Assembly: GCF_900094555.1 (NCBI RefSeq) | Contig: NZ_FMAC01000003.1 | Coordinates: 310,001-374,000, forward strand | Direction: 5' to 3' | DNA length: 64,000 bases | From: Martinezella hainanensis | GTDB taxonomy: Bacteria; Pseudomonadota; Alphaproteobacteria; Rhizobiales; Rhizobiaceae | Part shown: positions 53,021 to 61,511 of the stretch, piece by piece | Position numbering within the stretch: the first letter of the stretch is position 1 | Layout: each line of letters starts with the position of its first letter | Notes under the pieces: model-generated | The model's input: only the letters and a program-made list of their open reading frames with translations | What the model was told of the DNA's origin: nothing | The model's database searches: none | Made by a program: the position numbers and the translations under genes

Positions 53021-53893
53021 ATGGTGGAGCGTGCTAAGGCGCTCACATTCAGCGAAGCGATGTCGGCGGAGGCTTTCTCCGAGCGCTTCCCGGCGAATGG
53101 TGACGGTAATCTGCCGAGATTGATCGCTGCGGCCGTCACTCATGTTCACGATCTCATCAAGCAGTTCCGCCCGAGCCAGGAGGAATGGCGCAAACTCATC
53201 GCCTTCCTGACGGAGGTCGGCCATGCCTCGGACGATCGGCGGCAGGAATGGGTGCTACTGTCCGATCTCATTGGTGCTTCTGCGTTGGTCGAGGAGATCA
53301 ATTCGCGCCGGCCGCAAGCGGCGACGCCGAATACGATCCGTGGGCCTTTCTTTCGCAATGATGCGCCGGAACGGGCGTCAGGGTCTTCGATCTCGCTCGA
53401 CGGTATCGGTGAGCCATTGACCGTTTCCGTCCGGGTGCAGGACCTCGATGGGCTGCCGATTGCCGGCGCCGAGGTTGTCACCTGGCAGGCCAATGGCGAG
53501 GGCTTTTATGAAAACCAGCAGCCGGATCTGCAGCCGGAGCACAATCTGCGCGGTCTCTTCCGCACCGATACCGATGGACGGTTCCGGTATCGCTCGGTGA
53601 TGCCATCCGGCTACGGCGTGCCGGATGATGGACCGGTCGGGAGGCTGCTTACTGGGGCGGGATATCCGCTACGCCGCCCGGCAAACCTGCATTTCGTCAT
53701 CAGGGCCAGGGGTTTCGAGACGATTACGACCCACATCTACGATGCAAGCGACCCGCATCTTGGCGAAGATGCTCTTTTTGGGGTTCGGCCCGAACTTGTC
53801 GCCTGCTTCGAACCCGTCGAGATTGACGGAAAGCGGGCCAGAGCCGTGAGCCTTACCTTCGTCATGGTTCGAACAAAGCCGGGGAGGGCATGA
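53021..53893 (+). CDS. Intradiol dioxygenase paralogue with substituted iron ligand
   Basis: A 290-residue protein of the hydroxyquinol 1,2-dioxygenase group, first gene of the operon. The N-terminal dimerisation region is present. Iron ligands would be Y163 (GFYENQ), Y198 (SGYGVP) and the His pair near 222-224, but the first of these is Asn (RPANLHF; codon AAC at 53684), leaving only H224. The paralogue at 61512 has HLH. It may be inactive, altered in metal use, or specialised. ATG 53021 has TGGAGG six bases upstream; 53015 and 52964 are alternatives. Confidence 0.85.
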   Translation: MVERAKALTFSEAMSAEAFSERFPANGDGNLPRLIAAAVTHVHDLIKQFRPSQEEWRKLIAFLTEVGHASDDRRQEWVLLSDLIGASALVEEINSRRPQAATPNTIRGPFFRNDAPERASGSSISLDGIGEPLTVSVRVQDLDGLPIAGAEVVTWQANGEGFYENQQPDLQPEHNLRGLFRTDTDGRFRYRSVMPSGYGVPDDGPVGRLLTGAGYPLRRPANLHFVIRARGFETITTHIYDASDPHLGEDALFGVRPELVACFEPVEIDGKRARAVSLTFVMVRTKPGRA

Positions 53894-54954
53894 TGTCGCG
53901 AGAATTTTCCTATGCGGGCAGCCCAGCCCAGATCGTCTTCGGCGCCGGCAGCCGCAGCAAGGTGGCGGAATGGGTTGTGAAGGCCGGCTGCAAGCGGGCT
54001 CTGGTTCTGTCGACGCCGCACCAGAAGTCGGATGCGGAAGCACTGGCCCGGGAAATCGGCTCGCTTGCCTGCGGCATCTTCACAGGCGCCACGATGCATA
54101 CACCGGTCGAGGTGACCGAGGCAGCGATGACGGTCGTGACCGAGACCGGGGCGGATTGCGTCATCTCCCTTGGCGGCGGATCGACCACTGGGCTCGGCAA
54201 GGCGATCGCCTATCGTACCGATCTTCTCCAGATCGTTGTTCCCACGACCTATGCCGGCTCCGAGGTCACGCCGATCCTCGGTCAGACCGAAGGTGGCCGC
54301 AAGACCACGGTGCGTGATGCCAAAATATTGCCGGAGATCGTTATCTACGACCCCGCGCTGACGCTCGGGCTGCCGGTCGCCATGAGCGTCACGAGTGGGC
54401 TCAACGCCATGGCCCATGCCGTCGAGGGGCTTTATGCCCGGGATCGCAATCCGATTTCGAGTCTGATGGCGCTCGAAGGGCTGCGTGCTTTTGCGCGGAG
54501 CCTGCCCGTCATCGTCAATGATCCCCAAAATGCGGACGCCCGTGGCGATGCGCTCTACGGGGCCTGGCTCTGCGGTTCGGTGCTCGGTACCGTCGGCATG
54601 GCGCTGCATCACAAGATCTGCCACACGCTCGGCGGTTCCTTCGACACACCGCACGCCGAAACCCATGCGGTGATGCTGCCGCATACGGCCGCTTTCAACG
54701 CGGCCGCCGCAGCGCCGGAGCTGACAGAAGCAGCCGCTGTCTTCGGCGGCTCGATCGGCGGTGGGCTCTGGGATTTTGCCAAGGCAATCGGCGCGCCGCT
54801 GTCGCTCAAGGAATTCGGGCTGAGCGAAGCTGATCTCGATCATGCGGCTTCGATCGCCGTCGAGAATCCTTACTGGAACCCGCGGCCGATCGACCGCGAC
54901 GCGATCCGCCTGTTGTTGCAGGACGCATGGGAGGGCCGGCGGCCAAGGGACTGA
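53890..54954 (+). CDS. Maleylacetate reductase
   Basis: A 354-residue iron-type alcohol dehydrogenase that reduces maleylacetate to 3-oxoadipate with NAD(P)H. Family motifs: GAGSRSKVAEW, SLGGGSTTGLGKAIA, PTTYAGSEVTPI, GLNAMAHAVEGLYAR, HHKICHTLGGSFDTPHAETH. The start overlaps the dioxygenase stop in ATGA. It is the enzyme that follows ring cleavage of hydroxyquinol, confirming the pathway. A lone DUF-like tail is absent; length is standard. Confidence 0.9.
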   Translation: MMSREFSYAGSPAQIVFGAGSRSKVAEWVVKAGCKRALVLSTPHQKSDAEALAREIGSLACGIFTGATMHTPVEVTEAAMTVVTETGADCVISLGGGSTTGLGKAIAYRTDLLQIVVPTTYAGSEVTPILGQTEGGRKTTVRDAKILPEIVIYDPALTLGLPVAMSVTSGLNAMAHAVEGLYARDRNPISSLMALEGLRAFARSLPVIVNDPQNADARGDALYGAWLCGSVLGTVGMALHHKICHTLGGSFDTPHAETHAVMLPHTAAFNAAAAAPELTEAAAVFGGSIGGGLWDFAKAIGAPLSLKEFGLSEADLDHAASIAVENPYWNPRPIDRDAIRLLLQDAWEGRRPRD

Positions 54955-54995
54955 GACAAAGGCGCCTGCGGGCGCGCTCTTTGGGAGGAGAGACG

Positions 54996-56291
54996 ATGAG
55001 GGGAGGAAACATGTTTACAAGACGCGATTTTCTAAAGACGGCAGCTGCTGGCGGTGCATTGATTGCGACCTCCGGCCTGGCCATGCCGGCGATTGCCAAG
55101 AATGTGGCAATCAAGCTTGGCTATGTCAGCCCGCAGACAGGACCGCTTGCAGGCTTCGGAGAGGCCGACAAGTTCGTCATCGACGCCTTCCTGGCGACGA
55201 TGAAGGCAAAGGGCCTGAACTACGAAGTCGTGGTCAAGGACAGTCAGTCGAATCCGAACCGTGCTGCGGAAGTGGCAAAGCAGCTGATCGTCGACGATCA
55301 GATCAATCTGATGCTGGTGTCCTCGACGCCGGAGACGACCAATCCGGTTTCCACGACCTGCGAGGGCGAGGAGATGCCCTGCATCTCCACCGTCGCGCCC
55401 TGGCAGCCCTGGTTCATCGGTCAGCAGGGCAATCCGGGCGATCCCGCCTCGTGGAAGCCGTTCAACTACGCCTATCATTTCTTCTGGGGCCTTGAGGATA
55501 TCATCGCCGTCTTCACCGGCATGTGGAGCCAGATCGGGACCAACAAGAAGGTTGGCGGCCTGTTTCCGAACGATGGCGACGGCAATGCCTGGGGCGACAA
55601 GGTCGTCGGCTTCCCGCCGGTTCTGGAAAAGCTCGGCTACGGGCTGACGGATACCGGTCGCTATCAGAACCTGACGGATGATTTCTCGGCTCAGATCAAC
55701 GCCTTCAAGCAGGCAGGCACAGATATTCTGACCGGGGTGATGATCCCACCCGATCTTACAACATTCTGGAACCAGGCCAAGCAACAAGGTTTGAAGCCGA
55801 AGGTCGCCTCGATCGGCAAAGCGCTTCTCTTCCCGCAGACTGTCGAGGCGTTGGGCAATGCCGGCCACAATCTTTCGACCGAAGTCTGGTGGACTCCGAC
55901 GCATCCTTTCAAGTCATCGCTGACAGGCGAGACCGCTTCAGCTGTTGCGGATGCCTTCACCAAGGCGACGGGGCGTCCATGGACACAGCCGATCGGCTTT
56001 GCCCATGCGCTCTTCGAACTGGCCGTCGATGTCATGAAGCGAGCGGAAGATGCAGGCGATGCCGAGGCGGTCGCCAAGGCCATCGGCGAAACGAAGCTCG
56101 ATACGCTCGTCGGGCCGATTGCCTGGGGCAACGAGAAGCTGCCGCCATTCGCCCAGAAGAATGTCGCCAAGACGCCGCTGGTCGGCGGGCAGTGGCGACT
56201 GAAATCCGGCGGCGGCTACGATCTCGTCGTCGTCGAAAATGGGCTGGCGCCAAGCGTGCCGCTTGGCGGCAAGCTCGAGGCCCTGGCGTGA
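54996..56291 (+). CDS. Branched-chain-type ABC substrate-binding protein
   Basis: A 431-residue Tat-exported binding protein (FTRRDFLKTAAAGGALI, cleavage near AIA). The type I periplasmic-binding fold is seen in KLGYVSPQTGPLAGFGEADK, NPNRAAEVAKQLIVDDQINL and GLFPNDGDGNAWGDK. In LIV-type systems of this length the ligand is often an aromatic acid. Strong GGGAGGAG is before ATG 54996 and again before ATG 55011; either may start. Its large size and the operon suggest uptake of an aromatic substrate. Confidence 0.87.
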   Translation: MRGGNMFTRRDFLKTAAAGGALIATSGLAMPAIAKNVAIKLGYVSPQTGPLAGFGEADKFVIDAFLATMKAKGLNYEVVVKDSQSNPNRAAEVAKQLIVDDQINLMLVSSTPETTNPVSTTCEGEEMPCISTVAPWQPWFIGQQGNPGDPASWKPFNYAYHFFWGLEDIIAVFTGMWSQIGTNKKVGGLFPNDGDGNAWGDKVVGFPPVLEKLGYGLTDTGRYQNLTDDFSAQINAFKQAGTDILTGVMIPPDLTTFWNQAKQQGLKPKVASIGKALLFPQTVEALGNAGHNLSTEVWWTPTHPFKSSLTGETASAVADAFTKATGRPWTQPIGFAHALFELAVDVMKRAEDAGDAEAVAKAIGETKLDTLVGPIAWGNEKLPPFAQKNVAKTPLVGGQWRLKSGGGYDLVVVENGLAPSVPLGGKLEALA

Positions 56292-56297
56292 GGGAGA

Positions 56298-56325
56298 AGG
56301 CTGCCCGCGCTCAGTCGGGCAGCCT
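56298..56325 (+). terminator. Hairpin between binding-protein and ATPase genes
   Basis: A perfect 10-bp stem AGGCTGCCCG / CGGGCAGCCT with an 8-base loop, seven bases after the binding-protein stop. No T-run. As in other binding-protein operons it probably raises the binding protein over the rest of the complex. Confidence 0.6.
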
Positions 56326-56342
56326 CCGGAGGAGAGTGATCA

Positions 56343-57062
56343 ATGCCCATGCTTGAACTGAACGGAGTCTCGAAATCCTTCGGCGCCCTCGTCGTCGCCG
56401 AGGATATCGGTTTCTCTGTGGAGCCCGGCGAGGCGCTCGGCGTCATCGGGCCGAACGGTGCCGGCAAATCGACGCTGTTCAACCTCATCAATGGCAATCT
56501 CTCCGTTGCCAGAGGATCGATCGAGTTCGATGGCCGCGATGTGACGCATACGCCGCCGATGCAGCGGTGCCTTGCCGGCATGGGTAGAACCTTCCAGATC
56601 CCGCAGCCGTTCGAACGCCTGACGACGTATGAAAACCTGCTCGTTGCCGGTGCCTTCGGTGCCAAGGCGCGGGAAGGGGAGGTTGGAGCTCTTTGCGCTG
56701 ATATTCTTGTCGAGACGGGCCTGATCGCCAAGGCCAATGTGCCGGCCGGATCGCTGACCTTGCTCGAACGCAAGCGGCTGGAGCTTGCCCGCGCGCTTGC
56801 GACCCAGCCGAAGCTGCTGCTTCTCGACGAGATTGCCGGCGGCCTGACGGAAGGCGAGTGCCGTCAGCTGGTCGCGACGATCAAGCGGGTCCATCAGCGC
56901 GGCGTTGCGATCATCTGGATCGAGCATGTGCTGCACGCCTTGACGGCGGTGGCCGAGCGCATCCTCGTGCTGAATTTCGGCCGGGTGATCGGTATCGGCA
57001 AACCCGACGCGATCATGGCCTCGAACGAGGTGCGGGAAATCTATCTGGGGATGGAAGTCTGA
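56343..57062 (+). CDS. Branched-chain-type ABC ATP-binding protein (LivG-like)
   Basis: A 239-residue ATPase. Walker A GPNGAGKST (about 38), Q-loop MGRTFQIPQPFERLT, Walker B LLLLDEIAGGL and the switch His in IWIEHVLHALT. The LSGGQ-type signature is replaced by the LLERKR-type region common in LivG proteins. It ends overlapping the next ATG by one base. Confidence 0.9.
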   Translation: MPMLELNGVSKSFGALVVAEDIGFSVEPGEALGVIGPNGAGKSTLFNLINGNLSVARGSIEFDGRDVTHTPPMQRCLAGMGRTFQIPQPFERLTTYENLLVAGAFGAKAREGEVGALCADILVETGLIAKANVPAGSLTLLERKRLELARALATQPKLLLLDEIAGGLTEGECRQLVATIKRVHQRGVAIIWIEHVLHALTAVAERILVLNFGRVIGIGKPDAIMASNEVREIYLGMEV

Positions 57063-57784
57063 TGGCGAGCCTTGTCGAAACCCGCGGCCTCATGGCTGGC
57101 TATGGCGATTTCCAGGCGGTGCTTGGTGTCGATCTGCATCTGGAGGCCGGCGAGACCATCGCCGTCATTGGCGCGAACGGTGCCGGCAAATCGACGCTGA
57201 TGCGCTCGATTGCCGGTGTCATCGCCAACAAGCCCGATATGGTCCTGCATCGCGGCGAGCCGATCGGTGCCCTGGCCGCATCCGACGTGGTTCGGCGCGG
57301 CATCGCGCTCGTTCCCGAAGGCCGGAAGCTGTTTCCCTCGCTGACGGTCGAGGAGAATTTGCAGATCGGCCGTTATGGCCGGCGGGTCGCCGGGCCGTGG
57401 ACGCTCGACAGCATCTATTCGCTATTCCCGGTCCTGAAGGAGAGACGCCGCAATCCGGCGACGGCGCTTTCGGGCGGGCAGCAGCAGATGGTCGCGATCG
57501 GAAGGGCGCTGATATCCAATCCGGAAGTCCTTCTCTGCGACGAGCTGAGCCTCGGCCTCGCGCCCGTGGTCATCAAGGATATCTATGCCGCCTTTTCCCA
57601 TATCCGCGCTGCGGGTGCGGCTATCGTCATCGTTGAGCAGGATATCGCCCAGGCGCTGAAGGTCGCCGACCGTGTCTATTGCATGATGGAGGGCCGCATC
57701 ACCCTGACCGGGCGGCCGGCGGAACTCGATCGCGCCGATATCCATGCGGCCTATTTCGGAGCGGACACCCATGAACTGGCTTGA
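57062..57784 (+). CDS. Branched-chain-type ABC ATP-binding protein (LivF-like)
   Basis: A 240-residue ATPase partnered with the LivG-like protein. Walker A GANGAGKST, LivF-specific LVPEGRKLFPSLTVEENL, signature ALSGGQQQ and Walker B VLLCDELSLGL with IVIVEQD as switch (Gln/Asp in place of the usual His, normal for LivF). The start at 57062 is inside the previous stop; it overlaps the next permease by 14 bases. Confidence 0.92.
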   Translation: MASLVETRGLMAGYGDFQAVLGVDLHLEAGETIAVIGANGAGKSTLMRSIAGVIANKPDMVLHRGEPIGALAASDVVRRGIALVPEGRKLFPSLTVEENLQIGRYGRRVAGPWTLDSIYSLFPVLKERRRNPATALSGGQQQMVAIGRALISNPEVLLCDELSLGLAPVVIKDIYAAFSHIRAAGAAIVIVEQDIAQALKVADRVYCMMEGRITLTGRPAELDRADIHAAYFGADTHELA

Positions 57785-58634
57785 TACGCTTCTGCAGGGT
57801 GTGCTGCTCGGTGGGCTCTATGCACTGTTTGCCGCAGGCCTCAGCCTTGTCTTCGGCATCATGCGCCTGGTCAATCTCGCCCATGGCGATCTCATCGTGC
57901 TGGCGGCTTTCCTGATTTTGGTGCTGGTCTCGCTGCTTGGGCTTGATCCTTTCCTCGCAGCGCTCGTTGCCGCACCGCTGATGTTCGCAGCGGGCTGGCT
58001 GCTGCAATATCATTTGCTGAACCGAACCCTCGGCAAGGATATCCTGCCGCCGCTGCTCGTCACTTTCGGCCTGTCGATCGTCATCCAGAACGGTCTTCTG
58101 GAAAGCTTCACGGCCGATAGCCGGCGGATCTCCGCCGGCGCTCTGGAGACGGCCTCGCTGCAATTTGGCGGCGTCAATGCCGGCTTGATGCCGCTCTTGA
58201 CCTTTGCCTCGGCCGTCCTCGTCATCGTCGGTCTGAACCAGCTCATCTACCGCACCGAACTCGGCCGCGCCTTCCGCGCGACGTCGGACGATGTGGTGAC
58301 GGCGAGCCTGATGGGCATTCGGCCCAATTCCATCTTCGCCATCGCGACCGGGCTTGCGATGATGATCGTGACGGTCGCAGCGCTTTATCTCGGCATGCGG
58401 GCGAATTTCGATCCGACGGCCGGGCCGGCGCGGCTGATCTATGCCTTCGAAGCCGTCATCATCGGCGGTCTCGGCTCATTGTGGGGCACGCTCGCCGGTG
58501 GCGTCATCCTGGGGGTTGCCCAGACGTTCGGCGCGGCGATCAATCCCGAATGGCAGATCCTGGCCGGGCACATCGCCTTCCTGCTCGTGCTGCTCTTCCG
58601 GCCGCGCGGTCTTTTCCCTCGGGCAGTGGATTGA
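57771..58634 (+). CDS. Branched-chain-type ABC permease (LivH-like)
   Basis: A 287-residue inner-membrane permease: LQGVLLGGLYALFAAGLSLV, GIMRLVNLAHGDLIVLAAF, then RAFRATSDDVVTASLMGI (ATPase contact) and AVIIGGLGSLWGTLAGGVIL, all LivH hallmarks. About eight membrane segments. Overlaps LivF by 14 bases. Confidence 0.92.
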   Translation: MNWLDTLLQGVLLGGLYALFAAGLSLVFGIMRLVNLAHGDLIVLAAFLILVLVSLLGLDPFLAALVAAPLMFAAGWLLQYHLLNRTLGKDILPPLLVTFGLSIVIQNGLLESFTADSRRISAGALETASLQFGGVNAGLMPLLTFASAVLVIVGLNQLIYRTELGRAFRATSDDVVTASLMGIRPNSIFAIATGLAMMIVTVAALYLGMRANFDPTAGPARLIYAFEAVIIGGLGSLWGTLAGGVILGVAQTFGAAINPEWQILAGHIAFLLVLLFRPRGLFPRAVD

Positions 58635-58641
58635 GGCCGTC

Positions 58642-59757
58642 ATGACCACAGGTTTCGAAACAATGCCGACCGAAATCGCAGTGCCGCCGGGCTGGCGGGT
58701 GGAAACGCGGACGCGGCTTTCCAGCATCTTCACCATCCTCTCGCTTGTCGCGGTAGTCGCGCTCGCCGCTGCACCCTTCATGGTATCGCGCGGCGTCGTG
58801 CAGGATCTGTTCTTCATCCTGACCATGCTGGCGCTGGCGCAGAGCTGGAACCTGCTTGCGGGCTATGCCGGACTGATCTCTGTGGGACAGCAGCTCTTCG
58901 TCGGCTGCGGCGCCTATGCGCTGTTCGGCTTCGTCATTCTTGCCGGCGTCGATCCGATCCTTGCCATTCCGCTGGCTGGGCTTTTCGCCATGCTGATCGC
59001 CGCACCAGCCGCTTTCTTCTCCTTCCGGCTTTACGGCCCCTATTTCGCGATCGGCACCTGGGTCATCGCCGAAGTCGGGCGGCTGCTCTTTGCGCAGTGG
59101 AAGATGCTTGGCGGCGGAACGGGAACCTCGCTGCCGCGCGAGGCCACCAAGGACATGCTCGGCATTTCGCTGCTGCAGAACTGGTTCGGCATGCGCTCCG
59201 CGGCTGCGGCCGATGCGCTCACCTATTGGCTGGCGCTGGTGCTGACGGCGTTGACGATCGGCTTCATCTACCGGCTGCTGCGCAGCAAGCAGGGGCTTGG
59301 CCTTGCCGCCGTGCGCGATAATGAGACGGCAGCCCGCGCGCTCGGCGTCGATGCGCGCCGGCTGAAGATCATCGTCTATCTGGCGACCGCCTTCGTGACC
59401 GGCATGGTCGGCGCCCTCATCTATCTGCAGAAGGCGCGGATTTCGCCGGACGCCGCCTTCTCGCTCACCGACTGGACTGCCTATGTCGTGTTCATTGTCG
59501 TCATCGGCGGCATCGGTACCATCGAAGGGCCGCTTGTCGGCGTGCTCGTCTTCTTCCTGCTGCAGAATGCCTTTTCGAGCTACGGCTCCTGGTATCTCCT
59601 GGCGCTCGGCGCGCTTGCCATCGTCACGATGCTGTTCGCGCCAAGGGGCCTCTGGGGTCTCATATCCAGCCGTACCGGTTGGGAACTCTTTCCGGTCCGC
59701 CGCCTGCTGAAAGGCGGATCGACGTTACATGATGAAAAGGGAGGGCCAAATGGCTGA
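58642..59757 (+). CDS. Branched-chain-type ABC permease (LivM-like)
   Basis: A 371-residue permease with a short cytoplasmic N-terminus. LivM features: QSWNLLAGYAGLISVGQQLF, GLAAVRDNETAARALGVDAR (contact loop) and VVIGGIGTIEGPLVGVLVFF. Pairs with LivH. Its end overlaps the hydroxylase gene by eight bases, tying transport to catabolism. Confidence 0.92.
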   Translation: MTTGFETMPTEIAVPPGWRVETRTRLSSIFTILSLVAVVALAAAPFMVSRGVVQDLFFILTMLALAQSWNLLAGYAGLISVGQQLFVGCGAYALFGFVILAGVDPILAIPLAGLFAMLIAAPAAFFSFRLYGPYFAIGTWVIAEVGRLLFAQWKMLGGGTGTSLPREATKDMLGISLLQNWFGMRSAAAADALTYWLALVLTALTIGFIYRLLRSKQGLGLAAVRDNETAARALGVDARRLKIIVYLATAFVTGMVGALIYLQKARISPDAAFSLTDWTAYVVFIVVIGGIGTIEGPLVGVLVFFLLQNAFSSYGSWYLLALGALAIVTMLFAPRGLWGLISSRTGWELFPVRRLLKGGSTLHDEKGGPNG

Positions 59758-61504
59758 CATCACCACCGACGTTCTGATCATCGGTACGGGACCCGCCGGT
59801 TCGGCGACATCAGCGCTGCTTGCGACCTATGGTCTCGAGCCGATGGTGGTCAACCGTTATCGCTGGCTGGCGAGCACGCCGCGCGCGCACATCACCAATC
59901 AGCGCACGATGGAGGTTCTGCGCGACCTCGGCCGAGACGTAGAGGAGGAGGCCTATCTCTTCGCGGTCGAACAGGATCTGATGGGGCAGAACGTCTTCTG
60001 CACGGCGGTTGCCGGCGAGGAGATCGGTCGCATGCAGAGCTGGGGCAACCATCCTCTGTCGCGCGCCGAACACCTTCTTTCATCGCCCGCCCACATGAAC
60101 GATCTGCCGCAGACCTACATGGAGCCGCTCTTATTCAAGACAGCCTGCTCACGCGGCGCGCAGGCGCGCATGTCGACGGAGTATGTGAGCCACGTGCAGG
60201 ATGCCGAAGGGGTCACGACGACCTGTCTCGACCGTCTGACCGGCAAGGAGCTGACGATCCGCTCGAAGTTCCTGATCGGTGCCGACGGCGGTAATTCGAA
60301 GGTCGCGGAACATGCCGGCCTGACCTTCGAAGGCAAGATGGGCGTCGCCGGCTCGATGAACATCCTCTTCGAGGCTGATCTCTCGCGCTATGTCGCCCAT
60401 CGTCCGTCGGTGCTTTACTGGGTGCTGCAGCCTGGCGCCGATGTTGGCGGCATCGGCATGGGTCTCGTGCGCATGGTGCGGCCATGGAACGAATGGCTGA
60501 TCGTCTGGGGCTATGACATCAACCAGCCGGCACCGCAGGTCGACGATGCTTTTGCCACCAAGGTCGTGCGTGAACTGGTCGGCGTTGCAGATCTCAAGCC
60601 GAAGATCAAATCCGTCTCGACCTGGACTGTGAACAACATGTACGCGACCACTATGTCGAACGGCCGGGTGTTCTGCATGGGCGATGCTGCCCATCGCCAT
60701 CCGCCCTCGAACGGCCTCGGCTCCAACACCTCGATCCAGGATGGCTTCAATCTTGCCTGGAAGCTGGCAATGGTTCTGAGAGGTCAGGCCGGCATGGGCC
60801 TGCTTGAGAGCTATCAAGCTGAGCGTGCGCCGGTCGCCAAACAGATCGTCACCCGCGCCAACAAGTCGATCGAGGAATTCGGTCCGATCTTCAAGTCGCT
60901 AGGTCTGCTCGATTCCGTCGATCCGGTGAAGATGCAGCAGAACATGGATGCGCGCTGCGATGACAATGCCGATGCTGAGCGCCAGCGTACTGCCATTCGC
61001 GAGGCAATTGCCCATAAGGTTTACGAGTTCGACGCCCATGGCGTGGAGATGAACCATCGCTACGCCTCAAATGCCGTCGTCAAGGACGGGCAGCCGGAGC
61101 CAGCTTATGACAAGGATGCCGAGCTGCATTTTCAACCGACGACATGGCCGGGAGCGCGGCTGCCGCATGCCTGGCTGTTCAACGATAGCGGCAAGAAAGT
61201 ATCGAGCCTCGATCTCACCGGTCATGGCGTCTTCACCATATTGACCGGCATCGGTGGCGACGGCTGGATTGCTGCGGCGAGGGTCTTGTCGAAGGAGTTG
61301 GGCTTGCCGATTGCCGTCCACAAGATCGGCCCACGGCAGGAGTGGCAGGACCTGACGGGAGACTGGGCACGCGCCCGCGAAATCCGCGACGCCGGCGTGT
61401 TGCTGGTGCGTCCGGACCATCACGTCGCCTGGCGTTCGGATACGGCGGTTGACGAGCCGGAACACGAGCTTCGCCGCGTGCTGAAGACAATTCTGGATCT
61501 GTGA
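59750..61504 (+). CDS. FAD-dependent aromatic hydroxylase (TfdB/PheA type)
   Basis: A 584-residue flavoprotein monooxygenase. FAD fingerprint IIGTGPAGSATSALLATYGL at residues 10-30, the DG motif GADGGNSKVAEHA, and the second FAD motif GDAAHRHPPSNGLGSNTSIQ (about 315). It resembles 2,4-dichlorophenol 6-monooxygenase/resorcinol hydroxylase enzymes, with a C-terminal thioredoxin-like domain. In this operon it most likely converts a resorcinol-type or phenolic substrate to hydroxyquinol with NAD(P)H and O2. GGGAGGG precedes ATG 59750. Confidence 0.88.
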   Translation: MADITTDVLIIGTGPAGSATSALLATYGLEPMVVNRYRWLASTPRAHITNQRTMEVLRDLGRDVEEEAYLFAVEQDLMGQNVFCTAVAGEEIGRMQSWGNHPLSRAEHLLSSPAHMNDLPQTYMEPLLFKTACSRGAQARMSTEYVSHVQDAEGVTTTCLDRLTGKELTIRSKFLIGADGGNSKVAEHAGLTFEGKMGVAGSMNILFEADLSRYVAHRPSVLYWVLQPGADVGGIGMGLVRMVRPWNEWLIVWGYDINQPAPQVDDAFATKVVRELVGVADLKPKIKSVSTWTVNNMYATTMSNGRVFCMGDAAHRHPPSNGLGSNTSIQDGFNLAWKLAMVLRGQAGMGLLESYQAERAPVAKQIVTRANKSIEEFGPIFKSLGLLDSVDPVKMQQNMDARCDDNADAERQRTAIREAIAHKVYEFDAHGVEMNHRYASNAVVKDGQPEPAYDKDAELHFQPTTWPGARLPHAWLFNDSGKKVSSLDLTGHGVFTILTGIGGDGWIAAARVLSKELGLPIAVHKIGPRQEWQDLTGDWARAREIRDAGVLLVRPDHHVAWRSDTAVDEPEHELRRVLKTILDL

Positions 61505-61511
61505 GGCAATC

